DNA from: Rhodococcus triatomae
Lineage (GTDB): Bacteria; Actinomycetota; Actinomycetes; Mycobacteriales; Mycobacteriaceae
DNA: 64,000 nucleotides
Direction of reading: 5' to 3'
NCBI RefSeq assembly: GCF_014217785.1
Contig: NZ_CP048814.1
Coordinates: 4,030,001-4,094,000, forward strand
Made by a program: the position numbers and the translations under genes
The notes under the pieces: model-generated
Seen by the model: only the letters and a program-made list of their open reading frames with translations
Told to the model about the DNA's origin: nothing
Databases searched by the model: none
In this document: positions 1 through 8,520 of the stretch, in pieces
Layout: each line of letters starts with the position of its first letter
How positions within the stretch are numbered: position 1 is the stretch's first letter

Positions 1-2110
1 CCGCCTCCGCTGCCGCGGTCGTGGGGGCGGCAGCCCGGGCGGCCTGCTGCTGCGCGATCCGTGCGGCGCGGTCGGCGATGAGAGTGCTGCGGGCAGAGGC
101 ACCACCTGTGCCGCCGCCTGCGAGTGCCGCCGCCCCGTCCAGGGCGAGCATCTGTCGCCAGTAGGCGGGTCCGTACTCGACGAGTTCGTCGATCCGCAGG
201 ACCACACGCCCGGTCTCGGTGAGCGCGCCCGCCGGGTCGCGTCGGTACGAGACCAGTGCTTGCCCGACAGTCAGTCCCGCGTCTCCGATCTGAGCGGCGG
301 CATCTCGATAGCCGTCGATCCCGCCGTGCCCCTGCAGGTTCGACATCAATCGCGCCGAGCCTGCGACCGCGGCCCCGGCCTGGTCGAACCAGTCCGCGGT
401 TGCCTTTTCGGCGGCGGATTGACTGGAGACCACCTCACCGGCCTCGTTGAAGCGGACGAAGTTCCCGTCGATACGGGCCGTGCGGGTGCCATCCGGATCG
501 AAACGCTCGCTGGGAGCGTCCGGGTAGTGCATGTCGAACCCACCGTCGGGCAGGTAGTCCTTACGAACCCACGCCCCGTCCGGGTAGGTGGTTTCCTCGA
601 AAGAACGGGTCTGATCGGGGTTGAACCCGCGCAGCGTTTCGCTGCCGTCGTCGCCGTAGGTGATCGTCGCCTTCGATCCGTCGGGGTAGACCGTCTCCGG
701 TGTCGAATCCGGGTAGTAGGTGGTCCGTGACCCGTCATCACCGCCGACGGTGGCCGTCCAGGCGCCGTCCGGGTACTCGGTGTAGGCCTGATCGAAACCA
801 CCCCCGGAGTCATAGGTCGTCGTCGTGGGTGCTCCGGTGTTCAGGTCGTAGCCGGTAGTGGTGTGTGAGCCGTCCGGATGCTCGACATACGGCATCCCCT
901 CCGGGGTGGTGACGAGGACGTCCCCGCCCTCGAGGGGTTTGCGATTGATCCACGCGCCGTCGGCGTACTCCTCGGTGACGGACCCGTCCGCCTCGACAAC
1001 CGTCTTGTCCGGGTCGGCGAGGATGGGGTATGCGGTGTTGTGGTCGGCGTGGACTTGTTGGATGAGTTTTCCGTTGCGGACGATGTAGTGGGTGGGGATG
1101 GGGTTGCCGTGGGTGTCGTAGGCCCAGGGGGCGGCCATGCGGTCGGTTTCGGTGCCGTGTGCGTCGAGGATGGAGGCGGTGCCGTCGGGGTTGATGCGGA
1201 GTGTTCCGCCGTGGGGGATGGGGGGTGTGGCGATTTCTGCTTCGTGGGGGGAGGTGGGGTCGTGGATGAGGAAGAAGGTGCGTAGGCCGCCGAGTTCTTC
1301 GGGGATGACGAGTCGGCTGGTGTCGCCGGGGGCGTAGGCCATGATCGGGCGTGCGAGTGTGCCGACGGTCTGGGACAGGAGCGATTCGGGGGTGCGGTGC
1401 TGTCGTGGGCGGGCGGCGAGTCCGAGTGCGGCGGCGGCGATGAGGAGTAGTTCGGGTTTCCGGTCGCGACCGGGTTCGCCGAGCGCATGGTCCTCGTTCG
1501 TGGTGGTGGACTCGCGCACCGGCGGGGGTACCGGGGTGACGACCCCGGGAGGTGGTGCGGCATCGGGTGCGGCCACCGGATCGTTGGTTACCGGTGTTGG
1601 GTCGGTGAGTGGGTGCTCGCCGGTAGGGGGTGCTGCCAGTGGTGGCGGTGCGATCGGGAGGGGAAGAACGGCCGGTATGTCGGCGGGTGTACTCGCGGGA
1701 GCCTGCACGCCGGGTGGTGTCGTGGGGACGAGGTCTTCGCCGGTGCCGACGTCGCCGGCGGTGCCGGCGTGTACTGCGATGCCGGTGCCGTTGTTCTCGC
1801 CGGTGGGGGCGGGTCCGAGGGTGGGGATCGGTGGCGGTGTGGTGGTGGGTTGTTCGCCTGGGTCGATGCACACGTAGGGGGCGGGGTTGGGTGGGGGTGG
1901 TCCGGGGTTTCCGGGGTTGGCGGCTCGCCAGGCTGTTTCGTAGGCGGTGTTCCATTGCGCGGTTTCGCGTTGGCAGCGCTGCGCGGGGGTTTCCGCTGCC
2001 GCTGCCGCGGTCGATGGGGCGGCGAGGGCGAGGGTGCCGGTGGTGGTGATGGTCAGTGCGGCGCCGGTCAGTGCGGTGGCGGCCCATCGGCGGAGGGTGT
2101 GGCCACGCAT
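1..2110 (-). CDS. Large secreted YPDG-repeat protein, polymorphic-toxin-like, cut by the left edge
   Basis: The frame is open from an ATG at 2110 to the window edge (703 codons seen, no stop), so the C-terminus is missing. Residues 1-40 form a signal peptide with an Ala-rich cleavage region. Residues 60-210 are a Pro/Thr-rich, probably extended stretch. Residues 221-233 are a short hydrophobic run followed by a compact domain that ends in YPILADP (361-367), a motif I associate with secreted actinobacterial multi-domain proteins. From about 370 to 575 there are many YPDG/YADG/DPDGT-type repeats resembling YD-type beta repeats, then an Ala-rich, probably helical region. Codons before residue 365 end almost only in A or C (GAA, CAA, AAA, GCA, CTC); after it G-ending codons (GAG, AAG, GCG) return. 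The gene overlaps the upstream membrane-protein stop by one base (TGATG), implying coupled translation. The function is unknown; an effector or adhesin is an inference. Confidence 0.75.
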   Translation of the reverse strand, partial: MRGHTLRRWAATALTGAALTITTTGTLALAAPSTAAAAAETPAQRCQRETAQWNTAYETAWRAANPGNPGPPPPNPAPYVCIDPGEQPTTTPPPIPTLGPAPTGENNGTGIAVHAGTAGDVGTGEDLVPTTPPGVQAPASTPADIPAVLPLPIAPPPLAAPPTGEHPLTDPTPVTNDPVAAPDAAPPPGVVTPVPPPVRESTTTNEDHALGEPGRDRKPELLLIAAAALGLAARPRQHRTPESLLSQTVGTLARPIMAYAPGDTSRLVIPEELGGLRTFFLIHDPTSPHEAEIATPPIPHGGTLRINPDGTASILDAHGTETDRMAAPWAYDTHGNPIPTHYIVRNGKLIQQVHADHNTAYPILADPDKTVVEADGSVTEEYADGAWINRKPLEGGDVLVTTPEGMPYVEHPDGSHTTTGYDLNTGAPTTTTYDSGGGFDQAYTEYPDGAWTATVGGDDGSRTTYYPDSTPETVYPDGSKATITYGDDGSETLRGFNPDQTRSFEETTYPDGAWVRKDYLPDGGFDMHYPDAPSERFDPDGTRTARIDGNFVRFNEAGEVVSSQSAAEKATADWFDQAGAAVAGSARLMSNLQGHGGIDGYRDAAAQIGDAGLTVGQALVSYRRDPAGALTETGRVVLRIDELVEYGPAYWRQMLALDGAAALAGGGTGGASARSTLIADRAARIAQQQAARAAAPTTAAAEA

Positions 2111-2436
2111 CAGTGGCTGCCGCGGATGAGGCGGGCGATGAGGGTGTCGGCGCCTTTCCAGAACACCCGGCCCGCGATGGAGATGACGAGGAAGAAGCCG
2201 AGGTATACCCAGACGGTGCCGTATTGGTCGGCCCAACCGGTGAGGCGGGACAGGTTCGCGAACACGATCGCCAACAGCGTCAGTCCGGCGGTCAGGTTCG
2301 CGACGGCCACCAGCGCAGGAAAGGCGCCCGGGACGGGCGAGTCAAGCTCCCACAGTTCGGCGGCAGTGTCGTCGATTCGGGAATCGCGAGGCAGTGTTGC
2401 CGCGGATGTCGTTGCCGCGGATGTCGTCGTGGTCAT
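2110..2436 (-). CDS. Small two-helix membrane protein coupled to the secreted repeat protein
   Basis: This encodes 108 residues if it starts at the ATG at 2436, which has a good GAGGAG ribosome site a few bases upstream; an upstream in-frame start would add a non-conserved-looking tail. The N-terminus is Thr/Ala-rich. Two hydrophobic segments follow, around residues 35-58 and 70-90, and a short basic tail ends in RLIRGSH. I recognise no family. Its stop shares one base with the start of the downstream secreted repeat protein, so the two are almost certainly co-translated. That pairing suggests a membrane partner, anchor or immunity-like role, but nothing in the sequence proves it. Codon use moves toward A/C-ending codons near its 3' end, continuing into the next gene. 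Confidence 0.7.
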   Translation of the reverse strand: MTTTTSAATTSAATLPRDSRIDDTAAELWELDSPVPGAFPALVAVANLTAGLTLLAIVFANLSRLTGWADQYGTVWVYLGFFLVISIAGRVFWKGADTLIARLIRGSH

Positions 2437-2785
2437 TCGGTTCTCCTCGCGCTGTCCGGCATTGTCGAACGCACAGCCACGTCCGGGTCGGCGCAAGATT
2501 GCCAGAAGGTAGCTGTGGCGGCGAAGTTAGCAGACTTGGGCCGCGGAACGGCGGGGAGAAGTGAGGTAACGCAGAGGCCGTCAGTGGCGAGTTGTCACGG
2601 TGTCATCAGCATGTCTCGAAGGGAATTCGGTCAACGCCCTGCATGCGAGTTCAGGGCCGATCGAACCGGAACCCGACGTTCACTCTGCATTCATGCAAGG
2701 TGGCGTCAACGTTGCTCAACCGTTCATCTTCGTGATCGGGCGCACTCTGCAGAAACCCGGGCCAGAAGTGACTGTCTGCTCCGCG
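2437..2785. other. Intergenic gap without recognisable gene
   Basis: About 350 bases lie between the start of the membrane-protein/repeat-protein pair and the stop of the DUF4349 lipoprotein gene, both on the minus strand. The stretch should contain the promoter of the pair. Composition is less GC-rich than the flanks around 2600-2750. I see no RNA gene, no convincing terminator and no ORF with coding character. Confidence 0.4.
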
Positions 2786-3652
2786 TCAGCTCTCTGCGCG
2801 ACGGTCCCGGCGCGCCACCCGGACGAGGCGAACAGCCCCGTACCCCACTGCGCCGGCAACGGCGAAGAACACCACCCACGGGATCACTGCCCCGGCGAAC
2901 GTGACGAGCGCCGCTCCCGCGCCGAGCAAGGCGTCCCACCCGGATTTCAGCCCGGCGACGAAGCCCCGGTCGTCGCGCGGGGCGTCGTCCGGGGTGGAAA
3001 TCGACACCGTGATCGACGCCATCGCCACCTGATCGCCGAGGTAACGCTGCCGGGCGAGAAGGCTGTCCAGCTCGCCCTGGCGTTCGGACAGTGCCGTCTC
3101 GGCGGTGATCAGGTCCTGCGTCGACGTGGCCTGACCGATCAACTCGCGAAGCCGGTCGACCGTGGCCTGGAGGGCGGCGATGCGCGCCTCGAGATCCTGC
3201 ACCTGCAAGGTCACGTCCTCGCGGCTGATGCTCACGTCGACGACCTCCCCGGTAGCGGATATCTCGTCCAGCGCCGGATCGATGCGATCTGCCGGGATTC
3301 GGACGGTGAGCGAGGCGGACGGATCGGAATCGTCCGTGCCCGGTTGCTCGGACCGCTGGTCGACGCGGCCGTCGTAGCTTTCCACGACCGTGGTCACCGC
3401 GCGGGAGGTCTCGATCGGATCGTCGGCGGCGAGCGCGAGTCGGCCGGTGACGACCTCGGAGCGCTCCGTCGTCACCGATTCCGCCTGCGCGGGGGAGGGG
3501 GCGAAGCCCGGGGACTGCGCGCGGTCGGCGACCGCACCGCCCGGGGAGGGCGAATCCGAGCCGAACTCGGGCTCGTTGCTGCACCCGCCGAGCAGCACGA
3601 GGGACACGGCGACGAGCGCAACGGCTCGTCCTGCGACGCGAGGGGTCCTCAT
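2786..3652 (-). CDS. DUF4349-domain lipoprotein
   Basis: This 288-residue protein has a lipoprotein signal ending in LLGGC, with Cys24 as the predicted lipidation site. A Ser/Pro-rich linker is followed by a DUF4349 domain (about 65-240): an alpha/beta part with a TVRIPADRIDPAL segment, then a coiled coil around residues 140-200 (LEARIAALQATVDRLREL) and a beta segment. A transmembrane helix near residues 250-275 precedes a basic tail, so the protein would be anchored at both ends. Such proteins are widespread in actinobacteria, with no established function beyond a supposed cell-envelope role. Neighbouring genes do not suggest a pathway. Confidence 0.8.
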   Translation of the reverse strand: MRTPRVAGRAVALVAVSLVLLGGCSNEPEFGSDSPSPGGAVADRAQSPGFAPSPAQAESVTTERSEVVTGRLALAADDPIETSRAVTTVVESYDGRVDQRSEQPGTDDSDPSASLTVRIPADRIDPALDEISATGEVVDVSISREDVTLQVQDLEARIAALQATVDRLRELIGQATSTQDLITAETALSERQGELDSLLARQRYLGDQVAMASITVSISTPDDAPRDDRGFVAGLKSGWDALLGAGAALVTFAGAVIPWVVFFAVAGAVGYGAVRLVRVARRDRRAES

Positions 3653-3786
3653 CTGCCGGATGGTACCGATTCCGCTCCGGCACGATGACGCACCGGTTCG
3701 GTCAGATCGAACCGATGTGCCATTGTGCCAGGTCGAGGGCGGTCAGGCGGCTACGCTGGACGTGTCGGCACAGCGAGGTGATCGCC

Positions 3787-5808
3787 ATGGTGAATCCATC
3801 GACTTCGGCACCCGGGGTGGGGTATCCGCACGATCCGCCACTCGAATGCGACATCGTGATGAAGGGTGGGATCACCAGCGGCGTTCTGTACCCGCACGCG
3901 GTATGCGAACTGGCGCGGACCTACCGGCTGCGCTCGATCGGCGGGTCGTCCGCGGGCGCGATTGCCGCAGCTGCCGCAGCGGCCGCCGAGATCGGTAGGC
4001 GCAGCGGAGGGTTCGACGAGCTCGAGAAAATGGTCGATCATCTCGCGGACCCGTCCGGAGACGGTGGAACGGTGCTCGAGGGCTTGTTCCAGCCGGAAGC
4101 ATCGACGGCGCCCCTCTTTCGGATTCTCCGGTCAGCGACGGCAGCCGGTCGCGGAAACCCCAGGTGGCGGATTCTCGGAACTATCCTGTGGGTGTACCGG
4201 GCGCGGGTAGCGGTGTGCGCGATCCTCGCGGTCGTGGCGACGGTGACGGGGCTACTCGCCAGCAGTGCCCATCTCGTGGCCGCGTCGATCGGTGGGGCAG
4301 TGGCGGCACTGATCGTGACCGCGGTTGTTCTCGTCTGGTCGCTGGTGCGCGCACTGAAGAAGGTGCCGGAGAACGGCTACGGTCTGTGCTCGGGAATGCC
4401 CGGCGGCCGAGGCGAGGCACACGCGCTCACCCCCTGGCTCGACGAACAGTTCCAGACACTCGCAGGCCTACACGATCCCTCGGCCCCGCCGGTGACTTTC
4501 GGAACGCTCGGGGCTGGTGGCGTCACCCTCCAGTTGATGACGACCAACCTCACTTGCCGACAACCGATCTCGATGCCGTGGTGCGAGTCGGGCTACTACT
4601 TCGATCCCGAGCGGTGGCGGCAACTGTTCCCCGAGCACGTGGTGCGGTGGATGGAGGAGCACCCGCCCAGGCCTGTCGGATCGCCCGAGGAACAGTGGAA
4701 GACGGAGGTGCGTCGTCGCCAGGCGCTACCGCTGCGGCCGCTGCCGGACCCGGGCGATCTCCCGGTGCTCGTCGCGGTGCGGATGAGTCTGAGCTTCCCG
4801 CTTCTCATCTCGGCGATTCCCCTCCACGCCGTGGACTACTCGGCCCCTTCGGCTGTGCGGTATTCGGCGCAGCTCGCCGCGTGGCGCCGAGAGCACCCGG
4901 GCGGCACCGTGGACGAGGCGGTCGCTCACCTCGAACCCCCGGAGTTCGAGGTGAACTGGTTCTCCGACGGAGGCATCTGCGTGAATCTGCCGCTGCACTT
5001 CTTCGACAGCGCGTTGCCCCGCCGTCCGACGTTCGCGATCAACCTCTCCCTCTTTCCTCTGGGACGATTCAGAAGGGAGGACGAGGCCCTCAACAGCTAC
5101 CTGCCCGGTGTCGATGCGGCCGGGAGTGCCAATGCGGCCGGGAGGATGAGGCGATGGTCGCGATGGGGGACCTCCGGGTTCGGTGCGCTCGGCGGATTCG
5201 GTGGGGCGATACTCGCCGCGGCGAGATCGTGGGTGGACGAAGCTCAGTTGGTGATGCCCGGCTACCGGGACCGGGTCGTGACCATCTTCCACACGAAGGA
5301 TGAGGGCGGAATGAATCTGGACATGGATCCGGCCCTGCTCACCGCGCTGGGGCAGCGCGGACAAATGGGCGCGGCCAAGCTGGTGTCCTCCTTCGCAGGT
5401 CCGCGACCGGGTGAGACGCCGGCGTGGGGGTGGGAAAACCATCGATGGATCCGCTTGCGGACGGCGACATGCGGCGTCGGCGAATGGTTCGACTCCTTCG
5501 CTGTGGCGTACGACGCCGAAATGCCCTGGCAGACGCCATACAGTGGCATGCTCGCCCCGGACGTTTCGCCGCCCTCGTATCCGATCCCGGCGTCGAGCCG
5601 GCCGCTCGCCGGGACACGCGTAGACGAACTTGCGGACCTCGCCCGGACCTGGGCGGCCCAGGGCACGCGGCTGTTCTGCACAGATGGCCCGCAGCCCGCA
5701 CCGAAGCTCCGTCTGGTGCCCTACGACCGGGCTCCCGCTTTCGGTTCGGACCTGGCGCCGGACGCCGGTGACACCCCCGTCGTGGAACGCTCGGGTACGT
5801 TGTCTTAG
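3787..5808 (+). CDS. Patatin-like phospholipase/acyl hydrolase with internal membrane hairpin
   Basis: This 673-residue protein starts at the ATG preceded by GAGGTG; an upstream in-frame ATG at 3685 lacks a ribosome site. Near the N-terminus is the patatin oxyanion-type stretch KGGITSGVLYP, then GSSAG with nucleophile Ser55. The partner aspartate lies in a DGG motif at Asp394. Patatins use this Ser-Asp dyad to cleave acyl chains from lipids. Unusually, the interval between them carries two adjacent hydrophobic segments (about residues 135-185, beginning VYRARVAVCAILAV), which should place the enzyme at the membrane. The C-terminal 200 residues match no domain I know. The gene stands alone, and its stop codon lies inside an iron box serving the next gene. 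Substrate unknown. Confidence 0.82.
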   Translation: MVNPSTSAPGVGYPHDPPLECDIVMKGGITSGVLYPHAVCELARTYRLRSIGGSSAGAIAAAAAAAAEIGRRSGGFDELEKMVDHLADPSGDGGTVLEGLFQPEASTAPLFRILRSATAAGRGNPRWRILGTILWVYRARVAVCAILAVVATVTGLLASSAHLVAASIGGAVAALIVTAVVLVWSLVRALKKVPENGYGLCSGMPGGRGEAHALTPWLDEQFQTLAGLHDPSAPPVTFGTLGAGGVTLQLMTTNLTCRQPISMPWCESGYYFDPERWRQLFPEHVVRWMEEHPPRPVGSPEEQWKTEVRRRQALPLRPLPDPGDLPVLVAVRMSLSFPLLISAIPLHAVDYSAPSAVRYSAQLAAWRREHPGGTVDEAVAHLEPPEFEVNWFSDGGICVNLPLHFFDSALPRRPTFAINLSLFPLGRFRREDEALNSYLPGVDAAGSANAAGRMRRWSRWGTSGFGALGGFGGAILAAARSWVDEAQLVMPGYRDRVVTIFHTKDEGGMNLDMDPALLTALGQRGQMGAAKLVSSFAGPRPGETPAWGWENHRWIRLRTATCGVGEWFDSFAVAYDAEMPWQTPYSGMLAPDVSPPSYPIPASSRPLAGTRVDELADLARTWAAQGTRLFCTDGPQPAPKLRLVPYDRAPAFGSDLAPDAGDTPVVERSGTLS

Positions 5809-5823
5809 GTAATGCTAATTTCG
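5805..5823 (+). promoter_or_regulatory. Probable IdeR/DtxR iron box
   Basis: The sequence TTAGGTAATGCTAATTTCG matches 13 of 19 positions of the IdeR consensus TTAGGTTAGGCTAACCTAA, including the whole left half-site and the central GCTAA. It starts within the patatin gene's last codons (TAG stop at 5806-5808) and ends 16 bases before the start of the siderophore-interacting protein. It would let iron-loaded IdeR repress that gene. Identification rests on consensus comparison by eye. Confidence 0.65.
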
Positions 5824-5839
5824 TCGAAAGGCTGCCTGC

Positions 5840-6616
5840 GTGTCCAAGCCCACCGCGACATTGACCGTCCTGCGTTCCGAGCAGTTGAGCCCGCACATGG
5901 TCCGCGTCCATTTCGGTGACCCGGGATTCGACTCGTTCACGCCGAACGCGTTCACCGATGCGTACGTCAAGCTCGAACTGCCCGACCAGGGACAGACGTA
6001 CCTGCGCACCTACACGATCCGCTCGGTCGACCCCGATGCTCGGGAGATCGCGATCGACTTCGTCGTGCACGGAGACCAGGGTGTGGCCGGCCCGTGGGCG
6101 GCTCGCGCCCGTGCCGGCGACACGGTGACCCTGCGCGGGCCCGGCGGAGCCTATGCGCCCGATATCGCTGCGGACTGGCACCTGCTGGCCGGCGACGAGA
6201 CCGCGATCCCGGCGATCTCGGCTGCCGCGGAGGCGCTGCCCGCGGAGGCGGTGGGGTACGTGGTGCTCGAGGTGGCCGGTCCCGACGACGAGATCGCCGT
6301 GTCCACCCCCGCCGGCGTCCGGGTGATCTGGGTGCACCGGGGAGATTCCTCCGATCGAGTCGGCGACGATCGCGCCGGCGACAACGCACCGCTCGTCGAG
6401 GCGGTCAAGGCGCTCGAGTGGCTGCCGGGCGAGCCGCACGTGTTCATCCACGGCGAGGCACAGGCCGTCATGCACAATCTGCGCCCCTACATCCGTCGGG
6501 AGAAGCAGGTGCCAGCCCAGCGGGCGTCGATCTCCGGGTACTGGCGCCGCGGGCGCACCGAGGAGGGTTTCCGGGTCTGGAAGTCCGAGCTCGCCGCTGC
6601 CGAATCCACCGCCTGA
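5840..6616 (+). CDS. Siderophore-interacting FAD-binding protein (SIP family)
   Basis: A 258-residue ferric-siderophore reductase-like flavoprotein begins at a GTG. The N-terminal FAD-binding barrel contains the RTYTIRSVD motif (about residues 55-63), expected to hold the flavin, and FVVHGDQGVAGPWA. The C-terminal SIP domain carries the AGDETAIPAI loop and the conserved GEAQAVMHNLRPYIRRE stretch, ending with ISGYWRRGRTEEGF. SIP proteins reduce Fe(III) in imported siderophores with NAD(P)H in the cytosol to release iron. The upstream iron box at 5805 supports induction under iron starvation. Length and motif order are normal for the family. No siderophore transporter is adjacent. Confidence 0.9.
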   Translation: MSKPTATLTVLRSEQLSPHMVRVHFGDPGFDSFTPNAFTDAYVKLELPDQGQTYLRTYTIRSVDPDAREIAIDFVVHGDQGVAGPWAARARAGDTVTLRGPGGAYAPDIAADWHLLAGDETAIPAISAAAEALPAEAVGYVVLEVAGPDDEIAVSTPAGVRVIWVHRGDSSDRVGDDRAGDNAPLVEAVKALEWLPGEPHVFIHGEAQAVMHNLRPYIRREKQVPAQRASISGYWRRGRTEEGFRVWKSELAAAESTA

Positions 6617-6673
6617 CGGGCGACTCGGCGCGGCTGCTTGTGTTCGGGTGCCGCGGTCGCAACTGTGACAGTC

Positions 6674-7597
6674 ATGGAAAACCTGCCGTCGGCCTTCGAG
6701 CAGCTGCTCGCCGAGTATGCCGACGACCTGCGCCTCGGCAGGGGACGCTCCGAGCACACCATCCGCGCCTATCTCGCCGATACCCGGAGTCTGTTGACCT
6801 TCCTGGCAGGCCTGGACGAGCAATCCACCCTCGGTGACCTGGACGTGCACGTGCTGCGTGCCTGGCTGGCCGGGCAGTCTGCGGCCGGCGTCGCCCGCAG
6901 CACCCTGTCCCGGCGCACGTCGGCGGCGCGGAACTTCACCGCGTGGCTGGTGCGGACCCGTCGTATCGGTGCCGATCCGGCCGTGCGGCTGGTGGCGCCC
7001 AAGTCGCGCCGCACGCTACCGACCGTGCTGCGGCAGCCGCAGGCGGAGGCGGCGATGAAGGCTGCGGAATCGGGTGCTGCCCAACAGGACCCGGTTGCGT
7101 TGCGGGACCGGTTGATCGTGGAGTTGCTGTACTCCACGGGGATCCGGGTCGGCGAGCTGTGCGGGCTCGATCTCGATTCCGTCGACCACGAGCGTCGGCT
7201 GCTCCGGGTGATCGGCAAGGGAGACAAGGAACGCGCCGTCCCCTTCGGTGTCCCGGGAGCCGACGCCATCGGCGCCTGGCTCCGGATCGGGCGCCCCGCG
7301 CTCGCGAACGCGAGGTCCGGTGCCGCCTTCCTGCTCGGCCGACGGGGCGGCCGGCTCGATCAGCGGCAGGCCCGTGCCGTGGTGCACGAGGTGCTCGAGG
7401 CGGTGCCGGGGGCGCCGGATCTCGGGCCGCACGGCTTCCGGCACACGGCTGCCACCCACCTGCTCGAGGGAGGCGCAGACCTCCGGGTCGTCCAGGAACT
7501 CCTCGGGCACGCGAGCATGGCGACCACCCAGCTCTACACCCACGTCTCGGTGGCGCGGCTGCGTGCCGTGCACGATCAGGCCCATCCACGGGCTTGA
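6674..7597 (+). CDS. xerC: Tyrosine recombinase XerC
   Basis: This is a 307-residue site-specific recombinase that, with XerD, resolves chromosome dimers at dif. The N-terminal SAM-like core-binding domain (about 1-100) contains [21 protein letters not shown]. The catalytic domain carries Arg158 (GIRVGEL), HGFRH (His253, Arg256), His279 (LLGHASM) and nucleophile Tyr288 (QLYTHVS). The start is uncertain: ATG at 6674 is preferred by homology length, but in-frame GTG 6665 and TTG 6638 exist and no strong ribosome site is visible. The gene lies just upstream of rpsB, as in related actinobacteria, so it is a housekeeping recombinase and not an integrase of a mobile element. Confidence 0.9.
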   Translation: MENLPSAFEQLLAEYADDLRLGRGRSEHTIRAYLADTRSLLTFLAGLDEQSTLGDLDVHVLRAWLAGQSAAGVARSTLSRRTSAARNFTAWLVRTRRIGADPAVRLVAPKSRRTLPTVLRQPQAEAAMKAAESGAAQQDPVALRDRLIVELLYSTGIRVGELCGLDLDSVDHERRLLRVIGKGDKERAVPFGVPGADAIGAWLRIGRPALANARSGAAFLLGRRGGRLDQRQARAVVHEVLEAVPGAPDLGPHGFRHTAATHLLEGGADLRVVQELLGHASMATTQLYTHVSVARLRAVHDQAHPRA

Positions 7598-7628
7598 TCG
7601 TCCCGGCGGACGACGGGCGCCTGATCCG

Positions 7629-8183
7629 TCACGGCGTCCGGACGGGGAGCAGGCGGATCGGCACCGCGCGCACCAGCAGCGTCGGATCGAGGTATTCCCG
7701 ATCCCGGCGTAGACCCCAGTGCAGGCAGGTGCCCGATGCGGCCGGACACCCGGGATGTCCGCTCTCGAGGTAGCCCAGAACCGTCCCGCGTCCGACCCGG
7801 GTGCCCGCGGCCACCCGGGCGTGGACCGGCTCGTACGTCGTGCGCAGACCGCCGGGGTGATCCACCGACACCACCGGCTTGCCCGCCACCGAGCCCGCGA
7901 AGACCACGACCCCCGCGCCCGCCGCCACCACCGCCTGGCCTTCCCGGCCGGCGAGGTCCACGCCGCGATGCCCCGGCAGCCAGTTGCGTTCCGGTTTGTC
8001 GAATGCACGGACGACCTGCGGACGCGGTGCGAGCGGCCACTCGAACCGGTCCGGCGCCGCGGCGGCAGGTGACGGTGTCAGGGCGGCGAGCGTGGTGACC
8101 AGCGCGGCGGCGAGCAGTGCCGCAGCCGATCGGCGGTGGATCGAGCGGACGGGGGCTGTCGAGCGGAGGGTTGGCACGGTCAC
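7629..8183 (-). CDS. Secreted M23 peptidase-like protein (LytM domain)
   Basis: From the GTG at 8183 (alternative GTG 8177) this encodes 184 residues with a signal peptide ending near the SPAAAAP run (about residue 43). The LytM/M23 domain shows GHRGVDLAG (His71, Asp75) and TCLHWGL, where His154 is the second histidine of the usual HxH. The first histidine of that pair is Cys152 here. M23 enzymes use His-Asp-His to bind zinc and cut peptidoglycan cross-bridges; a Cys ligand might still bind zinc, or the protein may be inactive. It is divergent from rpsB, matching the mycobacterial arrangement, and convergent with xerC. Confidence 0.85.
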   Translation of the reverse strand: MTVPTLRSTAPVRSIHRRSAAALLAAALVTTLAALTPSPAAAAPDRFEWPLAPRPQVVRAFDKPERNWLPGHRGVDLAGREGQAVVAAGAGVVVFAGSVAGKPVVSVDHPGGLRTTYEPVHARVAAGTRVGRGTVLGYLESGHPGCPAASGTCLHWGLRRDREYLDPTLLVRAVPIRLLPVRTP

Positions 8184-8520
8184 GGATCGAGCCTGCCGCC
8201 CGGTGCCTGTGTTCGGGGGCCTCGCGCACATCTGTGGAGAAGCAGGAAATCCATCCACAGATCGCGGACGGACCTTGCCCGTCCGCCGGCGATGTGCCTC
8301 GTCGTGGGTCGGGGTGCACGGACCGTGGATTGGGGCAAACGCGAGGTACGCCGTACACTGGATCAGCGGTCTGTGCTCGCACAGCCCGACTTCGCGCGTC
8401 CGCGCACCATCGAACGGCCTTCGGCTGGTCCTGCTCACGCAGGTCCGAGGGTCGGCGGGCGCCAGGGCAGGGGTCACCCGACCACCTGCGACAACCGGCA
8501 CATGAAAGAGGTACACAGCC
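8184..8520. other. Divergent intergenic region and rpsB leader
   Basis: These 337 bases separate the M23 gene from rpsB. They must hold both promoters and a long rpsB 5' leader. A plausible rpsB promoter is listed separately. I see no clear conserved ribosomal-protein leader fold and no coding frame with plausible protein content. Confidence 0.5.
8330..8359 (+). promoter_or_regulatory. Putative rpsB promoter
   Basis: A TTGGGG hexamer (8330-8335) and a TACACT hexamer (8354-8359) are separated by 18 bases, close to the sigma-70-type pattern of housekeeping actinobacterial promoters. The position leaves a leader of about 150 bases before rpsB. This was seen by eye only. Confidence 0.35.

Noticed and set aside
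2600-3688. Plus-strand frame across the DUF4349 lipoprotein gene
   Set aside because: The minus strand shows a lipobox, a DUF4349 domain and a terminal helix; the plus-strand translation has no such features.
6674-7597. Tyrosine recombinase as a sign of a mobile element
   Set aside because: Motifs, size and the neighbourhood next to rpsB fit housekeeping XerC; no attachment-site repeats or cargo genes are seen.
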